Source: UBA4781 sp963556045
GTDB lineage: Bacteria > Chloroflexota > Anaerolineae > Anaerolineales > Anaerolineaceae
Reading direction: 5' to 3'
Assembly (NCBI GenBank): GCA_963556045.3
Contig: CAUVYA020000002.1
Coordinates: forward strand, 2,480,001 to 2,544,000
DNA: 64,000 nt
Within the stretch, counting starts at the first letter, position 1. The number at the start of each line of letters is the position of its first letter. This document shows positions 8,016-17,180 of the stretch, one piece after another. The position numbers and the translations under genes are program-made. The notes beneath the pieces are model-generated. The model was not told where the DNA came from and did no database searches. It worked only from the letters and a program-made list of their open reading frames with translations.

Positions 8016-11000
8016 ATGGGACAGGATGCCGCAGACGACCTCTCACTTGCTATTCAGCACTATAACAATGGTGAATATGAGCAGGCGATCACGAAATTTC
8101 AAGATGCGATCCGCTTAGCGCATACTTGTGGCAATATCCAGCAGCAAGCAACTGGATTGTCCAACCTGGGAGCTGCGCAGGGTCAGATGGGTGATTATTC
8201 TGTTGCGTGTGCAACTTTACAGGAAGCGCTGATTCTATGGCGACAGATGAAAGATCACAAGGGAGAGTGTCAGGCTCTCATCAGTTTGGGGACAGCACTG
8301 GAACATGTATATCGTTACAGTGATGCGTTGCAGAGCTGGCTGGGGGCATTGGAACTGGCACGTGGAATGTATGATCGGAAACTGGCGGAAATTGCATTAA
8401 AAGGTTCTGCGGATGTCTACAGTACATTAAAACACCACGATGATGCCATCATCCTTTACCAAAAATTACTTGATTATTATGAAAAGAATGACGATGAAGA
8501 AAAACAAATCGATGTCCTGATGAACCTTGCCAGGGTGGAATTAGATCGCGGAAATACCCAAAATGCAGAAGTTCGTACGCAACGAGCTTTATATCTGGCG
8601 CGGAAACGAGAAGATACTGCAAAAGAGGCATACTGCCTTTACAAGATGGGCACCTTGTATTTACATACCGGCTTTAATCAGGAAGGCAGAGATCTGCTTT
8701 CGTCGGCTGTGACATCCTATCGGGCGAGAAACGACCCCGCTGATTTAGCACGCTTGGGGGCAGCGCTTAATGACCTGGGGATGGCGTATGATCGTCTGGG
8801 AATGTTCCAGGATAGTCTGACGGCATATCAGGAATCGCTGAAGATTGCAGAGCAGACGGGCGATAAGGTCAACCAGGGTGGGACATATCATGGGATTGGT
8901 TTTATTTATCAGCAGATCGGTCAATTTAATGAAGCGCTCTCTTATTACGAAAAAGCACTTCGCCTGACGGAAGAAGGCGGTGATTGGCATGCCGCTTCGT
9001 TAACATTGACCAACTTGGGGGTGGTCCATTTTGAACTAAAGCACTATCAGGAGGCCAGCTCTTTCCTGGAGAAAGCGCTGCAAATGCAGGAAAAAGCCGG
9101 CGACCTGCTTGCTCAGGGGCATACCCTGATCAGCATCGCTGCGTGCTATCATCACAACGATGAGGTCGATAGAGCAATCCAGATCTATCAAAAAGCACTG
9201 GAGATCCAGCAGCGAACGGGAGATCGTGATGCGCAGGCTGGCACGTTGAACAATATTGGAGAAGCTTTGCTGGGAAAGAAGAATTACACAGAAGCAATCC
9301 AGTATAAACAGCGTGCTCTGGGTATCTATAAAAAGATCAATAATCCGGTCGGACAAATTCAGACCATGTTCAGTCTGGCGCGCATCTTCGCAGTGATCCA
9401 GCATCTCACGCAAGCAGTTGACACTCTGGATGAAACGGTGAAACTGATCGAAGGTATGCGTGTGAACTTACTGAGTGAAGCGATGCGAACCAGCTATTTC
9501 TCGCATGTGCATGATATTTACGCAATGTATGTGGATGCATTGCTTCTAATGAACCGCAGGGAAGATGCTTTTAATATGGTTGAACGTGGGAAAGCGCGTT
9601 CTTTTCTCGATCTGCTTTCCGAAGCGCAGGATGATTTTCGTGCAGAATTGGATCCGGCGCTTCAGGCAGAAGAACAGCAGTTACTTGAACAGATGGATAA
9701 AACACGCACTCAACTTAACGCCATTGACGATGAGGAGAAGGACGAAGAAAAGCAGCACCAGGTGGAAACTCTCAAAACGCAGCAGCAGGATCTGGAGCGC
9801 CGCTATCAGATCTTGCAGGCGGAGATCCGCCGCCAGAATCCTCGCTATGCTGCCCTGACACAGCCGGCTGTGTGGGGCATCGAACAGGTTCAGCGCGAAC
9901 TGCTGGATGAACATACCGCATTATTGGAATATAACCTGGGAGAGTATGTCAGCGTATTATTTGTTGTGTTGAAAGACAACTTCGAAATCTTCCGGCTGCC
10001 ACCTCGTTCGCAGATCGAAACACAGGTTCGTGAATTGCGTGCTTCTTTGAGTCTGCACCGCTATGCTCATGGGGATGCACTATACCATCACCTTATCCAC
10101 CCTGCGGAAGATATGATTCGAGGGAAGGACTTGTTGATCGTTGCAGATGGAGCGCTGCATTACTTGCCCTTTGCACTGCTTCTTACTGCATCGCCAGAAG
10201 AAGGACGGACAGGTGAGAGTATGCTTCCCACAACTCTCCGTTCGGAACAAGCTTTTGATGAAGATGCCCTGCTCACACAAACGCTCGAAAAACAGCTGGC
10301 TGCCCTGCCGCCTTTTGATTTTGCACAATTGCCTTACCTGCTGTGCGAGCATACCATCAGTTATGCTCCTTCAGCCAGTGTAGCTGGCGTCATTCGAAAA
10401 GAAGCGCAAACCAAGGTGAAACCGCTTGCGCTCGATAAGCAGATCGTTGCCATGGCGGATCCGGTTGTAGAGGGGCAGAAGCTATCATCAGGAGCTTTGC
10501 GATCCATGCACGGGGAGCCGACTCCCCTTCCTTATACGGCAGATGAAGTCTGGACGCTTGCGGAATTATTCGACCAGCATATCCCTCAATCAAGGTCAGA
10601 CAAATTGGATACGCCGCAGGTTCAATTGTTCACCGGACCGGAAGCCACCAAGCGAAAGATATTGGAATTGACCAATGGAAAAAGTGTTTATCATTTTTTA
10701 CACATTGCAACCCATGGGTTATTAAATATCGAACAACCCCAATACTCCGGTCTTCTCTTTTCGCCGGAAGGGGAACAGGATAACTACTGGAAGACCTTTG
10801 AGATCTTTCAGTCGCATATTCCAGCCGATACTGTTGTGCTTTCAGCCTGTGAGACCGGATTAGGTAAAGTGGTGCGCGGCGAAGGTTTGATCGGATTGAC
10901 ACGCGCTTTTTTATATGCCGGGGCTGCTCGTGTTTGTGTATCCTTATGGAAGGTTGCGGATGTCTCGACTCCGGATCTGATGCGTTATTTCTATCAGAAT

Positions 11001-11120
11001 ATGCTGCAGGGACAGGATGCAGCCCACTCCTTGAGGGCTGCCCAGCTACAGCTCCTGGAGAAAGGTATCTTCGCTCATCCATTTTACTGGGGGGCATTTG
11101 TGATGGTAGGATCCGATTGA
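8016..11120 (+). CDS. TPR-CHAT protein (caspase-like peptidase family)
   Basis: 1034 residues. About twelve TPR repeats occupy residues 1-490, a charged coiled coil lies around 545-610, and a CHAT domain fills about 640-1034. CHAT is a caspase/separase-fold (clan CD) peptidase domain; its His-Cys dyad is visible as HIATHG (His900) and LSACETG (Cys945), both intact. The conserved C-terminal parts 'GEGLIGLTRAFLYAGA' and 'SLWKVAD' are also present. TPR-CHAT proteins are known as regulated proteases, including the TPR-CHAT partner of the type III-E CRISPR effector. Here it closes an operon with a RelA/SpoT-domain membrane protein and two TPR proteins. The likely role is a TPR-gated executioner protease; the substrate is unknown. 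Confidence 0.9.
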   Translation: MGQDAADDLSLAIQHYNNGEYEQAITKFQDAIRLAHTCGNIQQQATGLSNLGAAQGQMGDYSVACATLQEALILWRQMKDHKGECQALISLGTALEHVYRYSDALQSWLGALELARGMYDRKLAEIALKGSADVYSTLKHHDDAIILYQKLLDYYEKNDDEEKQIDVLMNLARVELDRGNTQNAEVRTQRALYLARKREDTAKEAYCLYKMGTLYLHTGFNQEGRDLLSSAVTSYRARNDPADLARLGAALNDLGMAYDRLGMFQDSLTAYQESLKIAEQTGDKVNQGGTYHGIGFIYQQIGQFNEALSYYEKALRLTEEGGDWHAASLTLTNLGVVHFELKHYQEASSFLEKALQMQEKAGDLLAQGHTLISIAACYHHNDEVDRAIQIYQKALEIQQRTGDRDAQAGTLNNIGEALLGKKNYTEAIQYKQRALGIYKKINNPVGQIQTMFSLARIFAVIQHLTQAVDTLDETVKLIEGMRVNLLSEAMRTSYFSHVHDIYAMYVDALLLMNRREDAFNMVERGKARSFLDLLSEAQDDFRAELDPALQAEEQQLLEQMDKTRTQLNAIDDEEKDEEKQHQVETLKTQQQDLERRYQILQAEIRRQNPRYAALTQPAVWGIEQVQRELLDEHTALLEYNLGEYVSVLFVVLKDNFEIFRLPPRSQIETQVRELRASLSLHRYAHGDALYHHLIHPAEDMIRGKDLLIVADGALHYLPFALLLTASPEEGRTGESMLPTTLRSEQAFDEDALLTQTLEKQLAALPPFDFAQLPYLLCEHTISYAPSASVAGVIRKEAQTKVKPLALDKQIVAMADPVVEGQKLSSGALRSMHGEPTPLPYTADEVWTLAELFDQHIPQSRSDKLDTPQVQLFTGPEATKRKILELTNGKSVYHFLHIATHGLLNIEQPQYSGLLFSPEGEQDNYWKTFEIFQSHIPADTVVLSACETGLGKVVRGEGLIGLTRAFLYAGAARVCVSLWKVADVSTPDLMRYFYQNMLQGQDAAHSLRAAQLQLLEKGIFAHPFYWGAFVMVGSD

Positions 11121-11167
11121 AAGATACCTTTCTGTATTTAAAGTATGAGGTGTGAAGGATTTATATT

Positions 11168-11725
11168 CTACGGAGTGAAAATACTATACAGAATAAAATC
11201 GCTTTCCAGGCTTTCATCAACTTCGTATGTACAAACCTGAATGTAATAGCGACCCTCAGGATTGCTGATCGTAACTTCTTCATCACCGGTTCCAAAATCA
11301 TTGGACTCCCAGGCTCCATGATCACTGTATTCCAGCACGGAGAGATCCATGTCGACATAGATGTCACAATCGATACTAAAATCTGATATACCTATCTTGA
11401 GTGAATTGCCTTCTGGAACCCACAGACAATATACGGAACATCCTTCAGGGTAATATCCAGCGGTAATATGGTTGGTGTAGCTTTCATTCATGTCAATGCG
11501 CTCTGTAGTGGAATCGCATTCACCACCTGCGAAAGGTGTTGAGGTGTCAATAGGTTCAGCAGTATTTGTCGGTTGAGCAGTATTCGTCGGTTGGGATGTA
11601 TTTGTTGGTTCAGCTGTGGCTGGGGGTTGAGCAGTGTTGGTTGGCTGAATGAGGTCTTCTGCGTCTGTTTGGCACCCTGCAAGGATAAAAATTAGGATAA
11701 GGGAAAGGAAAAGGTATTTCTTCAT
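11168..11725 (-). CDS. Lipoprotein with Pro/Thr repeat linker and PPC-like domain
   Basis: 185 residues. The N-terminus is a lipoprotein signal ending ILAGC (lipidated Cys18). Residues 28-63 form six hexapeptide units related to PTNTAQ, a flexible linker. The C-terminal ~115 residues have the pattern of a bacterial pre-peptidase C-terminal (PPC) beta-sandwich ('DIYVDMDLSVL', 'GRYYIQVCTY') with several cysteines. It is probably cell-surface exposed. It converges with the CHAT gene and is separated from the ComM gene by 167 nt with no visible gene. Confidence 0.7.
   Translation of the reverse strand: MKKYLFLSLILIFILAGCQTDAEDLIQPTNTAQPPATAEPTNTSQPTNTAQPTNTAEPIDTSTPFAGGECDSTTERIDMNESYTNHITAGYYPEGCSVYCLWVPEGNSLKIGISDFSIDCDIYVDMDLSVLEYSDHGAWESNDFGTGDEEVTISNPEGRYYIQVCTYEVDESLESDFILYSIFTP
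11537..11644 (-). repeat. Six 18-bp tandem repeats encoding PTNTAQ-like units
   Basis: Six consecutive 18-bp units encode PTNTAQ, PPATAE, PTNTSQ, PTNTAQ, PTNTAE and PIDTST in the lipoprotein linker. Units 1, 3, 4 and 5 are nearly identical at the protein level, which would allow slippage-driven length variation. Confidence 0.75.
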
Positions 11726-11892
11726 AGTGCATCTCCGAGGATTAAATTTTTGAAAAATAAGGGTATTTAATAATATGTAGCAATTATCCTACTCATACAT
11801 TTTTCATTAATTAAGTATAGCATTATGAAGAAAAATTGAAACAATTTCAGTAAAAGACACGCAATATTTTCATGAAATTGGTCTCGCATATC

Positions 11893-13428
11893 TTATAAAA
11901 GTAATTGCGGGCGATACTGGAGCGCTTCAGCCAGGTGAACGGAAGTGATCTGCTCCTTTCCATCCAGATCCGCGATGGTGCGTGCCAATTTCTGAATTCG
12001 AAAATAGGCTCTGGCAGTGAGCTGCATTTGGCGCATGGCATTTTCCATGAGCTTCTTCCCATCCTCGCTGAGCGCACAATACTTGCGGGTGTCTGCATTG
12101 TGCATATCTGCATTGGAAAAGATCGTTCTCCCTTTTTCTTGATCGTGATCTTGAAAGCGCATCTGCTGGATGTTGCGTGCTCTTTCAACGCGTGATTGAA
12201 TATCCGTGGATGCTTCTCCCATACGGGCATCACTAAGTTTTTGATATTCAACGCGTGGTACCTGAATATGGATATCAATACGATCGAGCAGCGGTCCGGA
12301 TATGCGTTTCTGGTACTTGCTGATGCTGGATGGTGAACAACTGCACGGATGGCTGTTGTCACCATAATAACCACACGGGCAGGGATTCATGGCTGCTACC
12401 AGCTGGAAATTCGCCGGAAAGGTAAGCGATCCGCGTGCCCTGCTGATGGTGACCATTTTGTCTTCCAGCGGCTGGCGTAAAACCTCCAGCACCTGTTTGC
12501 TGAATTCCGGCAGTTCATCCAGAAAAAGGACGCCGCGATGAGCTAATGAGATCTCGCCGGGATGAGGCCAATTTCCTCCCCCGACCAGACCGGCATGCGA
12601 AATGGTGTGGTGAGGTGCTCGAAATGGGCGTGTTTGAATGAGCGGCACATCTTTTGGCAGCAGATCAGCCACGGAATAAATGCGCGTGACATCCAGCGAT
12701 TCTGTAATATTCATGGAAGGGAGAATGGTGGGCAGGGCACGTGCCAGCAGGGTCTTGCCGGCGCCTGGAGGACCGATCATGAGAATATTATGTCCACCCG
12801 CGGCGGCAATTTCGAGGGCGCGTTTAACGTGCTCCTGTCCCTTGATCTCGCGGAAATCTGTCAATTCCCAGGCGGGCTGGTCTGGATGAATTTCCTGTGG
12901 TTGAGATGGGATGCTGAGTGCACCATTCAACGCTGCGCATAGTTGTGCCACATCCTGGATGGGGATCACTTCCACATCGGGTATCAGCGCTGCTTCGGCG
13001 GCATCCACTGCGGGAACCAGTACACGGTGAAAACCCTGTTCTACTGCCAGGGCAGTCATAGGCAGCACTCCGCGCACGTGTCTGACCGAGCCATCCAGAG
13101 AGAGTTCTCCAATTACCAGCGTATCATCCAGAATATTTGCGGGGATCTGTTCGGAGGCTGCCAGAATTCCAAGTGCGATAGGCAGATCGTACGAGGGACC
13201 TTCCTTACGAACCGACGCCGGAGCCAGATTTACTCGTACGTGCTTGCGGGGAAACAGCAGCTCGGAATTTTTAATAGCAGATTGAACGCGTTCACGACTC
13301 TCTTGAACAGCGGCATCAGGCAGCCCTACGATGATTACCCCCGGTAACCCGTTCGCCAGGTCTACTTCAACTTCTACGATGACTCCATCCAGCCCCAGGA
13401 TGGCACAGGAAAATACGCGTGCCAGCAT
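11893..13428 (-). CDS. comM: ComM/YifB family Mg-chelatase-like AAA+ ATPase
   Basis: 511 residues, the full length of the family. The N-terminal domain (1-170, 'GLPGVIIVGLPDAAVQESRERV') has a Lon-protease-like fold without catalytic residues. An AAA+ domain follows with Walker A GPPGAGKT (219-226). The Cys-rich segment MNPCPCGYYGD and the downstream 'CSCS' are the zinc-finger-like insert of YifB/ComM. ComM is a hexameric helicase promoting branch migration during natural transformation. It stands alone here, with 81 nt to the next gene. Confidence 0.93.
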   Translation of the reverse strand: MLARVFSCAILGLDGVIVEVEVDLANGLPGVIIVGLPDAAVQESRERVQSAIKNSELLFPRKHVRVNLAPASVRKEGPSYDLPIALGILAASEQIPANILDDTLVIGELSLDGSVRHVRGVLPMTALAVEQGFHRVLVPAVDAAEAALIPDVEVIPIQDVAQLCAALNGALSIPSQPQEIHPDQPAWELTDFREIKGQEHVKRALEIAAAGGHNILMIGPPGAGKTLLARALPTILPSMNITESLDVTRIYSVADLLPKDVPLIQTRPFRAPHHTISHAGLVGGGNWPHPGEISLAHRGVLFLDELPEFSKQVLEVLRQPLEDKMVTISRARGSLTFPANFQLVAAMNPCPCGYYGDNSHPCSCSPSSISKYQKRISGPLLDRIDIHIQVPRVEYQKLSDARMGEASTDIQSRVERARNIQQMRFQDHDQEKGRTIFSNADMHNADTRKYCALSEDGKKLMENAMRQMQLTARAYFRIQKLARTIADLDGKEQITSVHLAEALQYRPQLLL

Positions 13429-13509
13429 ACGCTAAGTGTAATGGAGAGCAGTGTGAACTGTCAATAATTTTCGGTTTTTCACGGGATCAAATGGAGAAAT
13501 GAAAAATCC

Positions 13510-14352
13510 TTATTTCTCAAACTCGACTTCCCACTCATGCCCGAAATGAAGGTGGTAACGCTCACACAGGTTATCCTGGTTCAATGCCAATCCCACCCTC
13601 ATCAATTCGTTGGTATAGATGGTCATCTCTCCTTTACTGACAAATCCAAAGGATTGAGAGAAAGGTATTGTTGCAGACAGAATCTCTTTATCGTTGTGGC
13701 GAATGGTGACATGCACTTGATCACCATAATCAAAACCTGCTTTTTTGAAGGTTTCTACGGGTATATTAGTCCACAGATTGCCGAAGTTGGGGTCATTGAT
13801 TTCAAAAATACCTTTCACTTTCCCCCGGGTAAATTCTGGTTGGGCGAGTGGGAAAGAGATAATTTCATCAATGCTATAAGCCGGTCCGACCTCTTCAAAC
13901 GAAATGATGCCGCTTGCCAGTTTTGCTGCGCAGTAGCCGAATACATCGCGACCATGAAAAACAGCTACTCCTTCGGTATTCTTGCCGCGCAATCGATTCA
14001 CTTTTTGATCGATCTCTCTGATCTCGCTGATTCCCACCCATTCCTTCAAGTGGGTGAGGGAGCCATTGTCAGGGCTGACTACATAGTATCCATCGGCAGT
14101 CTTTGCGACGCTGGCTTTACGGGGTGTACCCACACCGGGGTCTACCACGGATACGAAAATGGTGCCTTCAGGCCAGAAATGCATGGATTGATACAGACGG
14201 TAAGATGCGCTCCATGTGTCATATTGCGGGATCTCATGAGTACCATCTATGATCTCTAATTCACGATCCACGCTTTTTACCACACCATACATGGCGCATA
14301 CTGCACCTTCTTTGTAGGTGAAATCTGTTTGAAATACAAGAATGGGTTTCAT
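13510..14352 (-). CDS. S-adenosyl-L-methionine hydroxide adenosyltransferase (DUF62)
   Basis: 280 residues from the ATG at 14352, only 4 nt after the T-component gene; upstream in-frame codons overlap that gene and are not family-like. The N-terminus MKPILVFQTDF has the family's conserved 'TDF' Asp. 'VVDPGVGTPRK' and 'VVSPDNGSLT' are the signature SAM-binding loops, and 'FHGRDVFGYCAAKLASG' follows. These enzymes use water/hydroxide to split SAM into adenosine and L-methionine. Terminal position in an ECF operon, a recurring genomic association for this family, suggests a link to uptake or recycling of a related compound. Confidence 0.9.
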   Translation of the reverse strand: MKPILVFQTDFTYKEGAVCAMYGVVKSVDRELEIIDGTHEIPQYDTWSASYRLYQSMHFWPEGTIFVSVVDPGVGTPRKASVAKTADGYYVVSPDNGSLTHLKEWVGISEIREIDQKVNRLRGKNTEGVAVFHGRDVFGYCAAKLASGIISFEEVGPAYSIDEIISFPLAQPEFTRGKVKGIFEINDPNFGNLWTNIPVETFKKAGFDYGDQVHVTIRHNDKEILSATIPFSQSFGFVSKGEMTIYTNELMRVGLALNQDNLCERYHLHFGHEWEVEFEK

Positions 14353-14356
14353 TAAT

Positions 14357-15202
14357 TTACTCCAAAATAAATGGATTGAAAAATCGGCTGTGATTGATGA
14401 ACATGGATACCCCCAGCGAACCGAAGAAAATTGCAGCAGAAATTGCAATGGCTGAATAATCCTGTTTATCCAGTTTCTTGGATGTGTACCAGGTTCGCTT
14501 CTTGTTTTTCGCGAATCCTCGCAGATCCATGGCATTGCTGATCAATTCGATCCGATCGAGTGTGGAAAAGATCAAAGGAATAACGATCAACAGTGCATTC
14601 TTGAAGCGATCTTTGAATTTTGCCTTTTTTGATAGATCTAAACCGCGTGCTTGCTGTGCCAGACTGATATCCCGATAATCCCGCTGGATATCAGGGAAGT
14701 AGCGCAATGTCAATGCAACTGCAAAAGATCCTTTATAAGGAACGCCCACCCGATTGATGGATGATGCAAACTCACTGGGATTGGTTGTAAGTAAAAAGAT
14801 CATCCCCAGTGGGATGACAGACAGGTATTTAAAGAATTTTGTGACCTGATAAAGTATTTGCTCCTGCGTCAGATAGATATTGCCGAACAACTTGGTGATG
14901 GGGTGACGGGTTCCATAGATTTCCACTCCCATTTCCGGCGAGAAAAAGAAGGAAATAATGGTGTTGGTCACAATAAAGATCAGGACATAGATCACCATGG
15001 TGCGTATTTGTGCGTACTGGATCCTGGAGATTTTGAGGATGATAATGGAAAAAAACATGATAAACAGAACAACACGAATATCATAGGAATACATGACCGC
15101 GAAAGTAAGGAATAGAAAGCAGAGCAATTTGGTCAATCCTGAAAGACGATGGATGGGTGTATCGACTGAATTATAAGAAAACAGCTTCATTTTAATGCTC
15201 AT
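14357..15202 (-). CDS. ECF transporter transmembrane (T) component
   Basis: 281 residues with about five to six hydrophobic segments. The cytoplasmic coupling region has the EcfT-type Ala-Arg-Gly motif in 'QQARGLDLSKKAKF' and a second in 'AMDLRGFAKNKKRT', which contact the two ATPase domains. It overlaps the ATPase gene by 4 nt (ATGA-type), implying translational coupling. It forms the membrane scaffold for the S component encoded upstream. Confidence 0.9.
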   Translation of the reverse strand: MSIKMKLFSYNSVDTPIHRLSGLTKLLCFLFLTFAVMYSYDIRVVLFIMFFSIIILKISRIQYAQIRTMVIYVLIFIVTNTIISFFFSPEMGVEIYGTRHPITKLFGNIYLTQEQILYQVTKFFKYLSVIPLGMIFLLTTNPSEFASSINRVGVPYKGSFAVALTLRYFPDIQRDYRDISLAQQARGLDLSKKAKFKDRFKNALLIVIPLIFSTLDRIELISNAMDLRGFAKNKKRTWYTSKKLDKQDYSAIAISAAIFFGSLGVSMFINHSRFFNPFILE

Positions 15203-16908
15203 CGGTTTTTCAGTTTCCTTTCGTAATCAATAAAACCCTGTACAAAAGCAGTTCCGTCTTCGATATCCACCATATGCGCGAGATGGAAGAGCGAAGTTTC
15301 TTTTAAATTGGCATCTGCAATTACCCCGGCGTTTGTAAGCACAAAAGACGCAGATGTATCGGCTATAAGGTGACCCTCTGCAAGTACGATGGCTCTGGGA
15401 GTATATTCGAGCATCAGGTGCATATCATGCGTGATAAGGATGACGGTCACTCCCAGTTTGTTGATCTTAACCAGGAATTCCATGATCTCGCTGTAATGTC
15501 GAAAGTCCTGCCCGGCGGTAGGTTCATCCAGTATCAAAATTTTTGGGTTCAAAACCAGAATAGAGGCAATGGTGACACGTTTCTTCTGACCATAACTGAG
15601 AGCGGAAATCGGCCACTCAATGAAAGGTGATAAACCGCATACATCCAGCACTTTTTCCACGCGCGGCTTTATCTGATCTTCAGATATATTGCGCAGCCGC
15701 AATCCGAGGGCAACCTCATCATAGATGAGAGGTTTAGAGATCATTTGATTGGGATTCTGCATTACCAGACCGATGATCTCGGCTCTTTCTTTAATCGTTT
15801 TATCTCTGATGTCCTCTCCTCGATAGCGGATAATACCTTTATCCTCTTTTTCAAAACCGCACAGTAGTTTAGCAAGGGTTGATTTGCCTGCCCCATTTTT
15901 TCCGATCAGGGATACCATTTCTCCCTCACGAATGTCGAAGCAGATATCCTGAAGCACGGGGCGTACTCCATCGTAAGAAAAGGAAATATGCTCCATTTGC
16001 AAAATGGAGGAATGCTCATTCTGTGGCGTTTTTTCATGAATGGCATTATGCCATGTGCATAAGGCTTCATTGCAGGTTGTGGTTTTCAATGTTGATATAT
16101 AACCGGGCAGCATATCATGAGAAACTTTTACTCCAGCATATTTCAGCGCGGTAATATAAAGCGGTTCGCGGATGCCATTTTCTTTCAGAAGATCTGAACA
16201 AACCAGTGAGTGCGCGTCCATGTCGGTAACGATCCTGCCATCATTCAACATGATCACGCGATCGATGTCACGATGGAGTACATCCTCCAGGCGGTGTTCA
16301 ATGATGATAATGGTCTTTTTTGAAGTACTGTGAATATCATCAATAATTTCTATGGCAGTTTTCCCGGTTGCGGGATCCAGGTTGGCGAGCGGTTCATCAA
16401 ACAGCAGAATATCTACATCGTCGATCATCACTCCTGCCAGCGAAGTGCGCTGCTTTTGCCCTCCGGATAATTCAAAAGGAGAAGAAGAGAGCAGCTCCTG
16501 CATATCCACCATCTGGGCGACTTTAAGTACACGTTCATGCATGCTATCGTGTGGAATATTGTCATTTTCCAGCGCAAAAGCGATATCTTCTCCGGCGGTT
16601 AATCCCACGAATTGCCCATCTGAATCCTGCAGAACGGTTCCTACCTTTTTTGATAGTTCGAAGATATTTAATTCTGTTGTATCTTGCCCTTGAATGGTTA
16701 ACGTTCCGCTGATCTCCCCCCTGTATGAGAAAGGAATCAGCCCGTTGAGGCAGTGTCCCAACGTGCTTTTCCCGCTTCCGCTGGGACCGATGATTAATAT
16801 TTTTTCCCCGGGGTAGATCTTTAGATTGATATCATGCAGCGTTGGTTCGGATTGACTGTAGTATTGAAAAGAGAAATGCTTGAATTCGATGACGGGTTGT
16901 TTGTTCAT
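15199..16908 (-). CDS. ECF transporter ATPase, two fused ABC domains
   Basis: 569 residues with two complete ABC ATPase domains in tandem. Domain 1 (about 1-265) has Walker A GPSGSGKST, signature LSGGQKQR and Walker B 'ILLFDEPLANLDP'. Domain 2 (about 300-560) has Walker A GKNGAGKST, a degenerate signature LSYGQKKR and Walker B 'ILILDEPTAGQD'. This corresponds to EcfA and EcfA' in one chain, as in group-specific ECF systems. It lies 272 nt downstream of the S-component gene and overlaps the T gene. Confidence 0.93.
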   Translation of the reverse strand: MNKQPVIEFKHFSFQYYSQSEPTLHDINLKIYPGEKILIIGPSGSGKSTLGHCLNGLIPFSYRGEISGTLTIQGQDTTELNIFELSKKVGTVLQDSDGQFVGLTAGEDIAFALENDNIPHDSMHERVLKVAQMVDMQELLSSSPFELSGGQKQRTSLAGVMIDDVDILLFDEPLANLDPATGKTAIEIIDDIHSTSKKTIIIIEHRLEDVLHRDIDRVIMLNDGRIVTDMDAHSLVCSDLLKENGIREPLYITALKYAGVKVSHDMLPGYISTLKTTTCNEALCTWHNAIHEKTPQNEHSSILQMEHISFSYDGVRPVLQDICFDIREGEMVSLIGKNGAGKSTLAKLLCGFEKEDKGIIRYRGEDIRDKTIKERAEIIGLVMQNPNQMISKPLIYDEVALGLRLRNISEDQIKPRVEKVLDVCGLSPFIEWPISALSYGQKKRVTIASILVLNPKILILDEPTAGQDFRHYSEIMEFLVKINKLGVTVILITHDMHLMLEYTPRAIVLAEGHLIADTSASFVLTNAGVIADANLKETSLFHLAHMVDIEDGTAFVQGFIDYERKLKNR

Positions 16909-17098
16909 GAATAATGATATGTTCCTTTAGAAAGGAAAATTGTATCAAACAAAAAGACCAATGATTTAAAACTGGTAATGGCTGTTGTTTCGATAAGGAG
17001 AATCATAACTAAGTTTTCGTATTCTGTTGTCCATATTGCATTGATTGGTAACCATTGTCCCTTACTTGAAAAAACGGATTTAGTTGAACAGCACATTT

Positions 17099-17128
17099 TG
17101 TAGCTGCCACAGGAATGTGGCAGCTACA
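17099..17128. repeat. Perfect 12-bp inverted repeat inside the ECF operon
   Basis: TGTAGCTGCCAC (17099-17110) and GTGGCAGCTACA (17117-17128) form a perfect 12-bp stem with a 6-nt loop. It sits in the 272-nt gap between the S-component gene and the ATPase gene, 52 nt after the S-gene stop. No T tract follows on the minus strand. It may act as an attenuator or a 3'-end stabiliser that sets different levels of S and A/T components. Confidence 0.6.
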
Positions 17129-17180
17129 TGGTTGATATTATTAACTACCTGTGAGGTAGAAATAGTAAACCATCAAGACT

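Noticed and set aside
11847..12374. 175-codon minus-strand frame
   Set aside because: It overlaps the ComM gene in another frame and is very rich in Met, Ile, Arg and Ser without any family pattern.
13537..14259. 240-codon plus-strand frame
   Set aside because: It is the exact antisense shadow of the SAM hydroxide adenosyltransferase gene, whose motifs are unambiguous.
16905..17096. 63-codon minus-strand frame between the S and ATPase genes
   Set aside because: No ribosome binding site, no conserved pattern, and it would overlap the start of the ATPase gene.
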